In this document: piece by piece, positions 1 to 6,490 of the stretch
Position numbering within the stretch: position 1 is the stretch's first letter
How the letters are laid out: each line of letters starts with the position of its first letter
DNA from: Desulfonatronospira sp.
GTDB taxonomy: Bacteria > Desulfobacterota > Desulfovibrionia > Desulfovibrionales > Desulfonatronovibrionaceae
DNA length: 7,886 bases
Direction of reading: 5' to 3'
Assembly (NCBI GenBank): GCA_003563255.1
Contig: PWSL01000212.1
Coordinates: 1 to 7,886, forward strand
The notes under the pieces: model-generated
Told to the model about the DNA's origin: nothing
Seen by the model: only the letters and a program-made list of their open reading frames with translations
Databases searched by the model: none
Made by a program: the position numbers and the translations under genes

Positions 1-1758
1 AGTCAGGTGCTGGCTGACGTGCGCAGCGATAAGATCGCCATCCCCGAACTGCAGCGCCCGTTTGTCTGGAAAACGTGGCAGGTTCGCGACCTGATGGACT
101 CCCTGTACAACGGCTATCCAGTGGGTTACTTGATCACCTGGCAATCAGTCGGGGCGAAACTCAAGGGTGGTGAAGTAGCCGCGCATCAGCAGATTTTGAT
201 CGATGGTCAACAGAGGGTGACCGCTCTGCGCGCCGCGATTGCCGGGCAGCCCGTCGTAGGTAACCGTTATCAGAAAAAGCGGATCTCCATCTCGTTTAAT
301 CCTCTAACCGAGGAATTCGCCACGCAAACCCCCGCGATCCGCAAGAGCAGCCAGTGGATCCACGACATCAGCGAATTCTATTCCGGCACCAGCCAACTGA
401 CCTTCCTGCGTCATTATTTCAAGAAAAATCCGGATGCCGATGAGGGCAAGGTCGAGACCTCGGTAACAAAACTTGCGGCAATCGAGCACGCCCAGGTTGG
501 GGTCATTTCGCTGGCGGATGACCTGGACGTCGAGACAGTGGCCGAGATATTCGTTCGCATCAATGCCAAGGGCGTACCGCTTTCAAGCGCGGATTTCGTC
601 ATGAGCAAGATTGCCACCTATGGGGATGAAGGGAGAAATCTGCGCAAACTGATCGACTACTTCTGCCATTTGGCCGTTGCGGGACACGCCTTTGCAGACA
701 TCGAAGAAAACGACAAGGAGTTCGCCTCTACGGAACATCTTCAAAAGATCGAGTGGCTGAAAAATCAATCAGATGAAATATTCCAGCCCCAATACACCGA
801 TGTGATCCGGATCGCCGGCCTGGTTGGGTTCAGACGAGGCAGGGCAGGTGCCATTGTAAGCGAGCTTTCCGGCCTGGACCCGGAAACCCGAAAAATAGAT
901 GAATCACGGATTCCGAGTGCCTATCAGCGATTTGGGAACGCCCTAGATCAACTGGTCAGAAAAAACCACCTGCAAAATTTCGTGATGATGATCAAGTCCG
1001 CCGGGTTCATAGACGCCAGCATGATTGGATCAAAAAACGCTTTGAACTTCGCTTACGCGCTATACCTCTTGCTACGTCAAAACAACGAGCTGTCCGAGGG
1101 GCAACGGGCCAGAATCATTAAACGCTGGTTTGTGCTCACCCTGCTGTCGGGCAGGGCTGTCGGAGGTTTTGAAGCGACCTGGGAGACCGATCTGAGACGG
1201 ATACGTGAAGCTGGGGCCGAGCGTTACCTGGGGATGCTCGAAGAATCCGAACTCGGTGATGGATTTTGGAATGTCGCCCTGCCTCAGGAACTCAACACGC
1301 CCAGCAAGCGCAACCCGGCTTTCCAGACCTACCTGGCGGCACGTGTGTACACTGGGGGCCGCGGGTTTCTGTCCAAGTCGATCAATGTAGCCCTGATGAT
1401 CGAAGGTCACGGTGACCTGCATCATATCGTGCCCAAAAATCATCTCATCAAGAATGGATTTCCCAAGCAGGACGACTACAACCAGGTCGCGAACTTTGCC
1501 CTTACCGAGACGCCGATCAATATTGCGATCAAGGATCATCCGCCAAAGGAATACATGGCCTGGGTTGATGATCAGATTTCCACCGGCGAACTGCGGCTTG
1601 GCGAGATAACGGATAAAGCGGACCTGGATGCTAATCTGGCGGAAAATGCGATTCCTGATTTTATCGGGGAGGTCACCGCCGGAAATTACCGGGAGTTTCT
1701 GGAAGAACGGCGAAAATTGATGGCTGCACTGATTCGGAGATACTACGAGGCGTTATGA
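1..1758 (+). CDS. DUF262 / GmrSD-like restriction nuclease with C-terminal HNH-like motif (5' partial)
   Basis: The frame is open from base 1, so the true start is probably just outside the window; the first in-window candidate is GTG at 7, which gives 583 residues. Numbering from that GTG, IPELQRPFVW (12-21) and ILIDGQQRVTAL (63-74) are the hallmark DUF262 (ParB/Srx-fold) motifs, with DGQQR as the nucleotide-binding/hydrolysis signature. YNGYPVGYLITW (34-45) is also typical. Near the C-terminus DLHHIVPKNHL (470-480), followed by a conserved-looking Asn in ANFAL, resembles the HNH (DUF1524-type) nuclease motif. This DUF262 plus HNH order is known from GmrSD, BrxU and SspE-type proteins, which cut modified DNA or act with phosphorothioation systems; by inference this is a cytoplasmic restriction enzyme. 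DUF262 usually has some 15-20 residues before IPE(L/I)QR, which supports an upstream start. No partner gene is visible. The family call is firm; the target is unknown. Confidence 0.9.
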   Translation, partial: SQVLADVRSDKIAIPELQRPFVWKTWQVRDLMDSLYNGYPVGYLITWQSVGAKLKGGEVAAHQQILIDGQQRVTALRAAIAGQPVVGNRYQKKRISISFNPLTEEFATQTPAIRKSSQWIHDISEFYSGTSQLTFLRHYFKKNPDADEGKVETSVTKLAAIEHAQVGVISLADDLDVETVAEIFVRINAKGVPLSSADFVMSKIATYGDEGRNLRKLIDYFCHLAVAGHAFADIEENDKEFASTEHLQKIEWLKNQSDEIFQPQYTDVIRIAGLVGFRRGRAGAIVSELSGLDPETRKIDESRIPSAYQRFGNALDQLVRKNHLQNFVMMIKSAGFIDASMIGSKNALNFAYALYLLLRQNNELSEGQRARIIKRWFVLTLLSGRAVGGFEATWETDLRRIREAGAERYLGMLEESELGDGFWNVALPQELNTPSKRNPAFQTYLAARVYTGGRGFLSKSINVALMIEGHGDLHHIVPKNHLIKNGFPKQDDYNQVANFALTETPINIAIKDHPPKEYMAWVDDQISTGELRLGEITDKADLDANLAENAIPDFIGEVTAGNYREFLEERRKLMAALIRRYYEAL

Positions 1759-1835
1759 ATGAGACACGATAATGCATGCCTAACCCACAAGCATAGAGTT
1801 GACCAGAAAGCCGTGAATAGAGGCGTTGGTGAGAG

Positions 1836-2144
1836 ATGAGCATGGTGGATCTCTATCCATTGTTCATGAAGCCCGGTGTGCCTGGCAGGGAGTATTGGCA
1901 AAGCTTTTTTGAGGATGTTTCAGGAGGGAGGAAAGATTACCGTCAGGTCCGTACAGTGAGCCGGTTGGAGATCATTTTTCTCTGCCTTTGGAAAAATCCG
2001 GTTGGAACCGGGCACAGATTGCAGATTTATTGTCCATTTTTCCATATAAATTTGCCTGAGTTCCAAAATCCGGCCTGGCACGGGAGCACCAGCTTGATAA
2101 AAGCCAGCAGACTACCACAGCCGACAATCTGGACAAAAGCATAG
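1836..2144 (+). CDS. Doubtful small ORF, possibly a gene remnant
   Basis: A 102-codon ORF lies in the gap after the DUF262 gene. A second ATG at 1842 has a plausible ribosome binding site, GGTGAG at 1828-1833, eight bases upstream. The first 40 residues (for example REYWQSFFEDVSGG) look protein-like, but the second half is rich in Cys, Trp and Pro and does not. From about 1958 another forward frame reads more naturally (LEKSGWNRAQIADLLSIF) before a stop at 2057-2059, which would fit a gene decayed by a frameshift. I do not recognise a family. It could be non-coding; its 3' part contains one of the GGACAA repeats of the transposon-end-like region. Confidence 0.2.
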   Translation: MSMVDLYPLFMKPGVPGREYWQSFFEDVSGGRKDYRQVRTVSRLEIIFLCLWKNPVGTGHRLQIYCPFFHINLPEFQNPAWHGSTSLIKASRLPQPTIWTKA

Positions 2145-2323
2145 CAGAAAGTGATGGTTTATATTGGTATTCTGCATATCCCATTTCACAAATATTGTAG
2201 AAAATTTCAATCAAACGATTATTTTTTCAATCAGCCGGACAAGAACACAGAAGAATTTGCTGATTGGAGGTGCCAATTTGTCGCCTCCAATTCGGACAAG
2301 ATGGGACAAAAGGTTAATTGACA
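2121..2323. mobile_element. Possible transposon terminus (Tn7/Tn5053- or IS21-type end)
   Basis: Four same-orientation copies of GGACAA(A/G)A lie at 2132-2139, 2237-2244, 2294-2301 and 2304-2311. They are followed by TTAATTGACA at 2314-2323. Read on the minus strand this is a TGTCAATTAA terminus followed by TTGTCC repeats. A TGT/ACA terminus with internal transposase-binding repeats is the known layout of ends from DDE retroviral-integrase-type transposons (TnsB/TniA, IS21). If so, the element lies to the left of 2323. No opposite end or transposase gene is visible in the window, and GGACAA also occurs about five times elsewhere, so only the clustering and the terminus support the call. Confidence 0.3.
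2263..2291. repeat. Inverted repeat, 8-bp perfect stem
   Basis: ATTGGAGG at 2263-2270 pairs perfectly with CCTCCAAT at 2284-2291 around a 13-base spacer. It is not followed by a T run, so it is a poor terminator. It lies inside the GGACAA repeat cluster and may be part of the transposon-end structure. Confidence 0.5.
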
Positions 2324-2355
2324 CCAATAAGGACCGTTGTTATCTGAAAATGTAG

Positions 2356-2383
2356 TTGGTTGATATTCCATTCCAGATATAAA
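2356..2383 (+). promoter_or_regulatory. Possible sigma-70-type promoter for the three-gene unit
   Basis: TATAAA at 2378-2383 is a fair -10 box. TTGGTT at 2356-2361, sixteen bases upstream, is a poor -35 box. It lies about 20 bases before the first ATG of the unit and just inside the flank of the putative transposon terminus. The better -35 match TTGATA (2360-2365) is too close to the -10 box. GGAA at 2391-2394 could serve as a weak ribosome binding site for ATG 2403. Confidence 0.3.
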
Positions 2384-2402
2384 TACCCCCGGAATCCTTT
2401 TC

Positions 2403-3206
2403 ATGAACAAATCCAGAATACATAAGCTTCTGCAATACGCTCTGGCTGAGGCTTCTCAAAACGAGAATTGGGACCAGAGAGAACTTGGGCCTATTCATCT
2501 AATTAAATATGTCTATCTAGCTGATCTTGCCTATGCAGAAGTGCATGGCGGTGAAACTTACACCGGTATACCTTGGCGTTTCCATAAATTTGGACCATGG
2601 TGCGAAGACGTTTTCTTGGAAATCGACACGGCTTTGGCGGCCATAGGTGCAGAGCAAAAGCAGATCTCCGGACAATATCAGGATGATTATTTCCGCTGGC
2701 GCAATACCGACCTTGAGCTTGCTGACCGTCTCCAGGGCGATCTGAACTTTTTGCCTGCCCTGACCATCAAGGATGCTGTTCGAAGATTCGGCAGCGACAC
2801 AGCAGGATTGCTGGATTATGTTTACAGAACCGAGCCCATGCTGCGGGCCGCACCCGGGGAAGAACTGGATTTCAGTAGCTTCCAGAAATTGCACAGGGAT
2901 CCTGAAGAAGATGAACTGGACATATCCCGACCCTTTTCCCAAGGGCAACAAAAGCGCAGAAATAAAAAGATTGCCGAATTGAAGGAAGAGTTGCAAAAAC
3001 GTTTTCAGAAAAAACAGGACAGGATAAAGCATCAGGAACGAGATTCTACACAGCCGCCTTCAAGATACGACGAAGTATATCATGAAGGAGTGGCCTGGCT
3101 TGATTCCCTGGCCTGCGAAGAGATACCTGAGAGTAGTTTTACCGCCTCTATTCATCCTGATTTATGGAAGTCCAGGGCTCGCCATGATCCCGACCTATCC
3201 GAATAA
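2403..3206 (+). CDS. Panacea (DUF4065/SocA-like) domain protein, antitoxin candidate
   Basis: A 267-residue protein. Residues 31-70 (IHLIKYVYLADLAYAEVHGG, then TG, W and FHKFGPW) follow the Panacea/DUF4065 pattern: a KLLYLAD-like helix, a short loop with TG, then a K/HxGP motif. The LLDYVYRTEPML stretch (136-147) fits the later helices of the domain. Panacea domains are known as antitoxin domains that pair with many unrelated toxins; SocA and GepA are older names for the family. Residues about 181-215 are very rich in Lys, Arg, Glu and Gln and probably form a helical or coiled-coil arm, which is an addition to the compact Panacea core. The last 23 bases overlap the next gene, which fits translational coupling to a toxin. 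By inference it neutralises the product of the downstream gene. The domain call is by eye and the sequence is divergent. Confidence 0.75.
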   Translation: MNKSRIHKLLQYALAEASQNENWDQRELGPIHLIKYVYLADLAYAEVHGGETYTGIPWRFHKFGPWCEDVFLEIDTALAAIGAEQKQISGQYQDDYFRWRNTDLELADRLQGDLNFLPALTIKDAVRRFGSDTAGLLDYVYRTEPMLRAAPGEELDFSSFQKLHRDPEEDELDISRPFSQGQQKRRNKKIAELKEELQKRFQKKQDRIKHQERDSTQPPSRYDEVYHEGVAWLDSLACEEIPESSFTASIHPDLWKSRARHDPDLSE

Positions 3207-3897
3207 CACCCCGCAAGAGCTTATCTCTCCCTGGTGGGTGGAAAATCAAGCGCCGGGTTTAAGGCCCGGCATGCTATTATGGGCTTTTATACCCCATGTG
3301 GACCAGGTTCCCAAGGCCTTGGTCCCCAAAGGTAGGGCAGAGGCAACCGAACATAATCTGGTTGATTGTGAAATTGTTCCAGTCAATACAGATCGGTTAT
3401 TTCAAAGAGCCAGGCTTCCGGTTGCGGGCCTCCCTATCTTCAACAGGGAGATATTGGCTGTATATAGAGCTAAGCGACGGCCCGTGCTCTTGCTCGTCCC
3501 GCCATATGAAGACAATTCTCAAAAATTAAGTCCGGGAAAGCCGAAACGACTTGTCAGGCCCACAGCCTTGGTTGCTCCGTACTATGGCGTGGACCAGGGT
3601 ACCGGCAAACGCGCGGGATATCCTCAAAAGCTGGTTAACCGGATAAAACAGTGCGAGTATCCCAGATTTATCTGGGACAAGCTGCCGCTGGACGGGGTAG
3701 ATGAATCCGTTTTACGTTTGGACCATCTGATGCCCATGAGCACTCACCATATCGCTTTTCAACCGACTCATTTTGAACTGTCTGAAAAAGCACTTGCTGT
3801 AGTTTTGGAGTGGATTGAGTGGTATGTAACCGGAATCATACCTGGAGGAGACGATGCCATGCTTCCAGTAATCAGAAAAATGCTGATGGATGAATAA
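3184..3897 (+). CDS. MazF/PemK-like (SH3-barrel) toxin candidate
   Basis: A 237-residue protein from ATG 3184, which overlaps the preceding gene by 23 bases and has AGGG at 3174-3177 as ribosome binding site. An in-frame ATG at 3082 would add 34 residues, but these lie wholly inside the upstream coding region and look like an artefact. Features recalling MazF/PemK/CcdB toxins are, in order: LRPGMLLWAFIPH (26-38, compare GDIVWVDF), YRAKRRPVLLLVPPY (94-108, compare RPALVLS), LVAPYYG (129-135), and KLPLDGVDESVLRLDHLM (166-183, compare the strand and LDQLR region). It is about twice the usual MazF length of 110-120 residues, with insertions between strands. MazF enzymes are ribosome-independent or ribosome-associated mRNA endonucleases; that activity here is inference. 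The order antitoxin then overlapping toxin supports the call. Coding status is firm, fold moderate. Confidence 0.6.
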   Translation: MIPTYPNNTPQELISPWWVENQAPGLRPGMLLWAFIPHVDQVPKALVPKGRAEATEHNLVDCEIVPVNTDRLFQRARLPVAGLPIFNREILAVYRAKRRPVLLLVPPYEDNSQKLSPGKPKRLVRPTALVAPYYGVDQGTGKRAGYPQKLVNRIKQCEYPRFIWDKLPLDGVDESVLRLDHLMPMSTHHIAFQPTHFELSEKALAVVLEWIEWYVTGIIPGGDDAMLPVIRKMLMDE

Positions 3898-3917
3898 GTT
3901 AGGCCAGCAGAGACACT

Positions 3918-4493
3918 ATGATGCAATCAGAAGACACCACTCTCAGTGTTCCAAGGTTCCTGTCGTTTATCGACCTTGCGTATCTTCTGGAAGCAATTAA
4001 AGTGGCCGATGAACATCTGGCAGCAAAGATTCCAGGTGTTGGGACGAATGATGCGAGAAACGTGACTGGCAATTTGAACGCAACCAGGCAAAGCCTGATG
4101 AGAGCCGTCTTCATCGCTTCTTATGCAACTATCGAACAGAATCTTGATGAGCTTGTGCTCATGGAGCGAGAAAAGCGCAACGTGGCACTGTCGCCTTCTG
4201 ATTTGAAAGACCGTGGAGTCGCAAGATCTTTGACGTATGCAATCAAGGTGTTAGGAAAGGACATTGACAAAAATGCTAGCCACTGGAAAGACCTATTAAT
4301 TCTCCAAGATGTAAGGAACCATCTTGCCCATTATGGGCCGAGCTTCGCCGATTCAAAGGATCACGACACCCGGTTCAGAAAGTTTTCTAACTTTGAGTAT
4401 GTCACGCTCAGACCAGTTATTTGTTTTACCATCGAACAGATTGAAAGAATTTTCGACCTGTATATGACTTGTATTGATGACTTCAGTAAATGA
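3918..4493 (+). CDS. HEPN-domain protein (Rx4H motif), putative RNase
   Basis: A 191-residue, largely helical protein. LQDVRNHLAHYG (129-140) contains R133-N-H-L-A-H138, an exact Rx4H motif, the catalytic signature of HEPN ribonucleases. The earlier helix RAVFIASYATIEQNLDELV (62-80) resembles the hydrophobic and acidic helix that precedes the motif in MAE_28990/MAE_18760-like HEPN families. HEPN domains act as metal-independent RNases in toxin-antitoxin, abortive-infection and CRISPR effectors, usually as dimers. It starts 20 bases after the MazF-like gene and is probably in the same transcript. Two adjacent ATGs (3918, 3921) are possible starts, and the ribosome binding site is weak. No MNT nucleotidyltransferase partner, the classic HEPN antitoxin, is present, so its control may depend on the Panacea-like protein or on a different signal. 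It could also be a non-catalytic HEPN scaffold, but R and H are both intact. Confidence 0.75.
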   Translation: MMQSEDTTLSVPRFLSFIDLAYLLEAIKVADEHLAAKIPGVGTNDARNVTGNLNATRQSLMRAVFIASYATIEQNLDELVLMEREKRNVALSPSDLKDRGVARSLTYAIKVLGKDIDKNASHWKDLLILQDVRNHLAHYGPSFADSKDHDTRFRKFSNFEYVTLRPVICFTIEQIERIFDLYMTCIDDFSK

Positions 4494-4788
4494 TAAAGGA
4501 AGTATCCCACGTTAGGGGGGCGTTTGAAAAGGAATAATGGTTGATTTCAAAACTGCTAAATGCCATGGACCTGCGTCGAGAAACCAAATTTTGAGGGAGC
4601 GTAATGGACGTGTACACAAACGCGTAATGCTCCTACCATGATCCGCGAATACCGGGTGAGGTGATCCGCCAAATGGATCTGATTATCATAGTGTGAACAA
4701 AGGTAGCTGTTGACCAACTCACTTTCTTAAATGCACTGTTTTTACCGGGAAGCAGAAAAAGGCCTGCTTCTAGTCCGAGAGAAAGAAG
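4494..4788. other. Intergenic gap, possible insertion-sequence relic
   Basis: No convincing gene is present. A 34-codon ORF (4537-4641, ATG after AAAAGGAAT) is too short to support. The stretch 4501-4540 (TATCCCACGTT, a G run, then GCGTTTGAAAAGG) reminds me of the region after the transposase genes of IS21-family elements. This is from memory and unverified. I see no convincing promoter or terminator for the flanking genes. Confidence 0.3.
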
Positions 4789-5841
4789 ATGAGAGTGTTC
4801 AGTATTCAGCCTGACGGCAGGTTCAAGGAGTTCGTGCAAACTCCCTTTCAGGTGGAGCACGAGGAAAAAATCCTGGAGGACTGGCTGGAATCCAGCCCGG
4901 ATGGTATTATTGAGGACGGAAAAGTTCTGATTATCGGTCGGCAGGTGAGCACCAGTCTCGGTGGGTTCATCGACCTTCTCGGGCTGGACCGCGGAGGGGA
5001 CCTGGTAGTGGTGGAGCTAAAAAGGGACAAGACTCCCAGGGATACAATCGCCCAGCTGCTGGAATATGCCTCTTTTGCCGAACGTCTGGATTCCGCTCAG
5101 CTTGAAGATATTCTCAGGTCCTATCTTAACGACGAGTCCCTGAACCTGGCAGAGCATCACAGGGAATATTTCGGGCTGAGCCCGGAGGAGGCAGTGGCCT
5201 TCAACAAGGATCAGCGCATTGTTATAGTGGGACAACGCATTACCCCGGAGATCAGACAAACCTCGGCCTTCTTGCGCTCTAAAGGCATCAGGATAACCTG
5301 TGTGGAGTTCACATTTTTTCAGTCTGAAGGAGGGAAAAGACTCCTTTCTCAAGAAATTGTAGTCGGGAGGGAATCCGAAAGACCCTCTCAAGTAAGCTCC
5401 GGCTCTTTGCCCGTGGTCACTGAAGAGGAATTTCTGGCCTCCCTTGATGATAATGGTCGCCCCGTTTTCAGCAGCATTCTTGAACTGGCCCGTAACAAAT
5501 CCATGCCTATTCACTGGGGTACCAAAGGTTTTTCTCTCAATGTGGATATTGATGGAACCCGGGTTGCCATCTGCTTTGTCTATCCGCCGGATTCGGTCTA
5601 CAAGCAGACCCTGCGCACCACCCTCCGCGACCGGGGAGGGGTTGAAAAAAAGACCGCTGTACCTGAAGAAGCCATCCAGGCACTGCGAAAACAGGCTGAA
5701 GACACCGGTCTTTTCGTCCCTGCAGGGCGGGATCTCAAGTGCCACATTACCTGGATGCTGACTGATAAAGAAATTGAATCCCTGGTTTATTGGTGCGAAA
5801 CCGTGGAAAAAACAGTCAAGAAATATGGTTTAAAACATTAA
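4789..5841 (+). CDS. NucS/DUF91-like PD-(D/E)XK endonuclease
   Basis: A 350-residue protein. The N-terminal nuclease core shows an acidic helix (EEKILEDWLESSPDGI, 25-40), then GGFIDLLGLD (58-67, catalytic D62), VVVELKRD (73-80, E76 and K78 of the ExK element) and TIAQLLEYASF (86-96, Q89). This is the order of a PD-(D/E)XK active site in the DUF91/NucS-like family. After residue about 205 comes a separate C-terminal region, with GRPVFSSILELA, then MPIHWGTKGFSLNV and a Trp-rich end, which I cannot assign. Archaeal and actinobacterial NucS/EndoMS cuts mismatched or branched DNA. The bacterial DUF91 proteins with this longer layout are less studied and are often seen in defence loci, so a DNA-nuclease role is likely and the target unknown. 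ATG 4789 is preceded by AGAGAAAGAAG, a purine-rich ribosome binding site. It stands alone, with gaps of 295 bases before and 649 after. Confidence 0.85.
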   Translation: MRVFSIQPDGRFKEFVQTPFQVEHEEKILEDWLESSPDGIIEDGKVLIIGRQVSTSLGGFIDLLGLDRGGDLVVVELKRDKTPRDTIAQLLEYASFAERLDSAQLEDILRSYLNDESLNLAEHHREYFGLSPEEAVAFNKDQRIVIVGQRITPEIRQTSAFLRSKGIRITCVEFTFFQSEGGKRLLSQEIVVGRESERPSQVSSGSLPVVTEEEFLASLDDNGRPVFSSILELARNKSMPIHWGTKGFSLNVDIDGTRVAICFVYPPDSVYKQTLRTTLRDRGGVEKKTAVPEEAIQALRKQAEDTGLFVPAGRDLKCHITWMLTDKEIESLVYWCETVEKTVKKYGLKH

Positions 5842-5892
5842 TACGTGACATGCGACCGCTCCCGAGGCAATGGTCTTTCAAATGAAGTACTC

Positions 5893-5907
5893 CCCTGCGA
5901 AGCAGGG
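5893..5907. repeat. Compact GCGAAGC hairpin
   Basis: CCCTGC at 5893-5898 and GCAGGG at 5902-5907 pair perfectly across a GAA loop. The centre GCGAAGC is a well-known, exceptionally stable DNA mini-hairpin. It lies 52 bases after the stop of the DUF91 gene. The trailing sequence CGTTT is a poor T tract, so a terminator is possible but not strong. Hairpins of this kind also occur as REP elements and at IS200/IS605 ends. Confidence 0.5.
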
Positions 5908-6155
5908 CGTTTGCCGCGCCTTTGAAGCAGTAAGCCCGGATTAAAGGGTAAAAAACGCCCCCAAGAAACAACCGTGGACAACAAATCCTGCAATCCTTTT
6001 GGCGGCCCAAGGCTATTCGCCCTGGCAGGGCTGATTGACTTGTATTTTAGGCGTTGGTAATAATTCAGGAAAAGTAAAACCACCGGGCCTTAGCTCATGA
6101 TCTTGCCGTGAAAAGTAGCTTCTCCCTTGCCCCAAAGCCCGCAAACCCCTGCTAA

Positions 6156-6172
6156 TTGAAAATTTCAATCAA
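6156..6172. repeat. Palindrome and 15-bp dispersed repeat
   Basis: TTGAAA and TTTCAA flank a single central A at 6156-6168. Bases 6158-6172 (GAAAATTTCAATCAA) recur exactly at 2200-2214. Both copies are in non-coding DNA. This could be a regulator-binding site, a trace of a repeat family, or chance in AT-rich sequence. Confidence 0.35.
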
Positions 6173-6340
6173 GATTTGAAATGTGCTGAATGAACCACGG
6201 CTGTATGCAGACTATCCTGCGAAGGCTTTGGTCAAGTGCCATGACTACTTGGTACTCAATCTGACTCTCTGCCTGCTGATGGAATCTTGGTTTAAAAGGG
6301 TCTTAAAGCTGTTTTCCAGATCTGGAGGCTATTTTTCATG

Positions 6341-6369
6341 TTAACCTTAACTGTATAAATATTTATCAT
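6341..6369 (+). promoter_or_regulatory. Possible sigma-70-type promoter for the PLD-fold gene
   Basis: TTAACC at 6341-6346 (four of six to the -35 consensus) and TATCAT at 6364-6369 (five of six to the -10 consensus) are spaced by exactly 17 bases in an AT-rich tract. Transcription would start near 6376, leaving a leader of about 115 bases before ATG 6491. Confidence 0.4.
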
Positions 6370-6490
6370 GATATCAATATAGAATTCTTAAAAAACAAAT
6401 TTGTAATTGCCCAGCTTAAAGCTTGTTGGTAGTTATCAGGAAACAACATACAAACTGGTTAGATCCATTAACAGAAATGGGGAAGTGGCA

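Larger units (their letters stand above)
5842..6490. other. Long intergenic region without a recognisable gene
   Basis: Neither strand gives a credible protein: the two overlapping minus-strand ORFs (5816-6083) have unnatural composition and no ribosome binding site that I can see. The first half is rich in short inverted repeats, including the hairpin at 5893-5907. The second half is AT-rich and contains a 13-bp palindrome (6156-6168) and a plausible promoter before the PLD-fold gene. It may be the scar of a lost mobile element, but no transposase fragment is identifiable. Confidence 0.4.

Noticed and set aside
1072..1539. 155-codon minus-strand ORF inside the DUF262 gene
   Set aside because: It is the antisense shadow of a well-supported coding region that includes the HNH-like motif.
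1821..1830. AGGCGTTGGT repeated at 6049-6058, considered as integron core sites
   Set aside because: A 10-bp match is expected by chance in a window this size, and no complementary arm or folded stem is present at either place.
3082..3183. N-terminal extension of the MazF-like gene from ATG 3082, giving a hydrophobic signal-like leader
   Set aside because: It lies entirely within the C-terminal coding region of the upstream gene, and ATG 3184 has a usable ribosome binding site and a normal 23-base overlap.
3899..3906. GTTAGGC before the HEPN gene, considered as an attC right core
   Set aside because: The preceding sequence is the coding end of the MazF-like gene and forms no attC-like stem.
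5017..5745. 242-codon minus-strand ORF inside the DUF91 gene
   Set aside because: It is the antisense shadow of a coding region with an intact nuclease active site.
5816..6083. Minus-strand small ORFs in the gap after the DUF91 gene
   Set aside because: Composition is unlike a protein, no ribosome binding site is seen, and they run through inverted repeats.
6407..6490. TTG 6407 as start of the PLD-fold protein
   Set aside because: ATG 6491 has a strong GGGGAAG ribosome binding site, and the sequence before it reads as leader, not protein.
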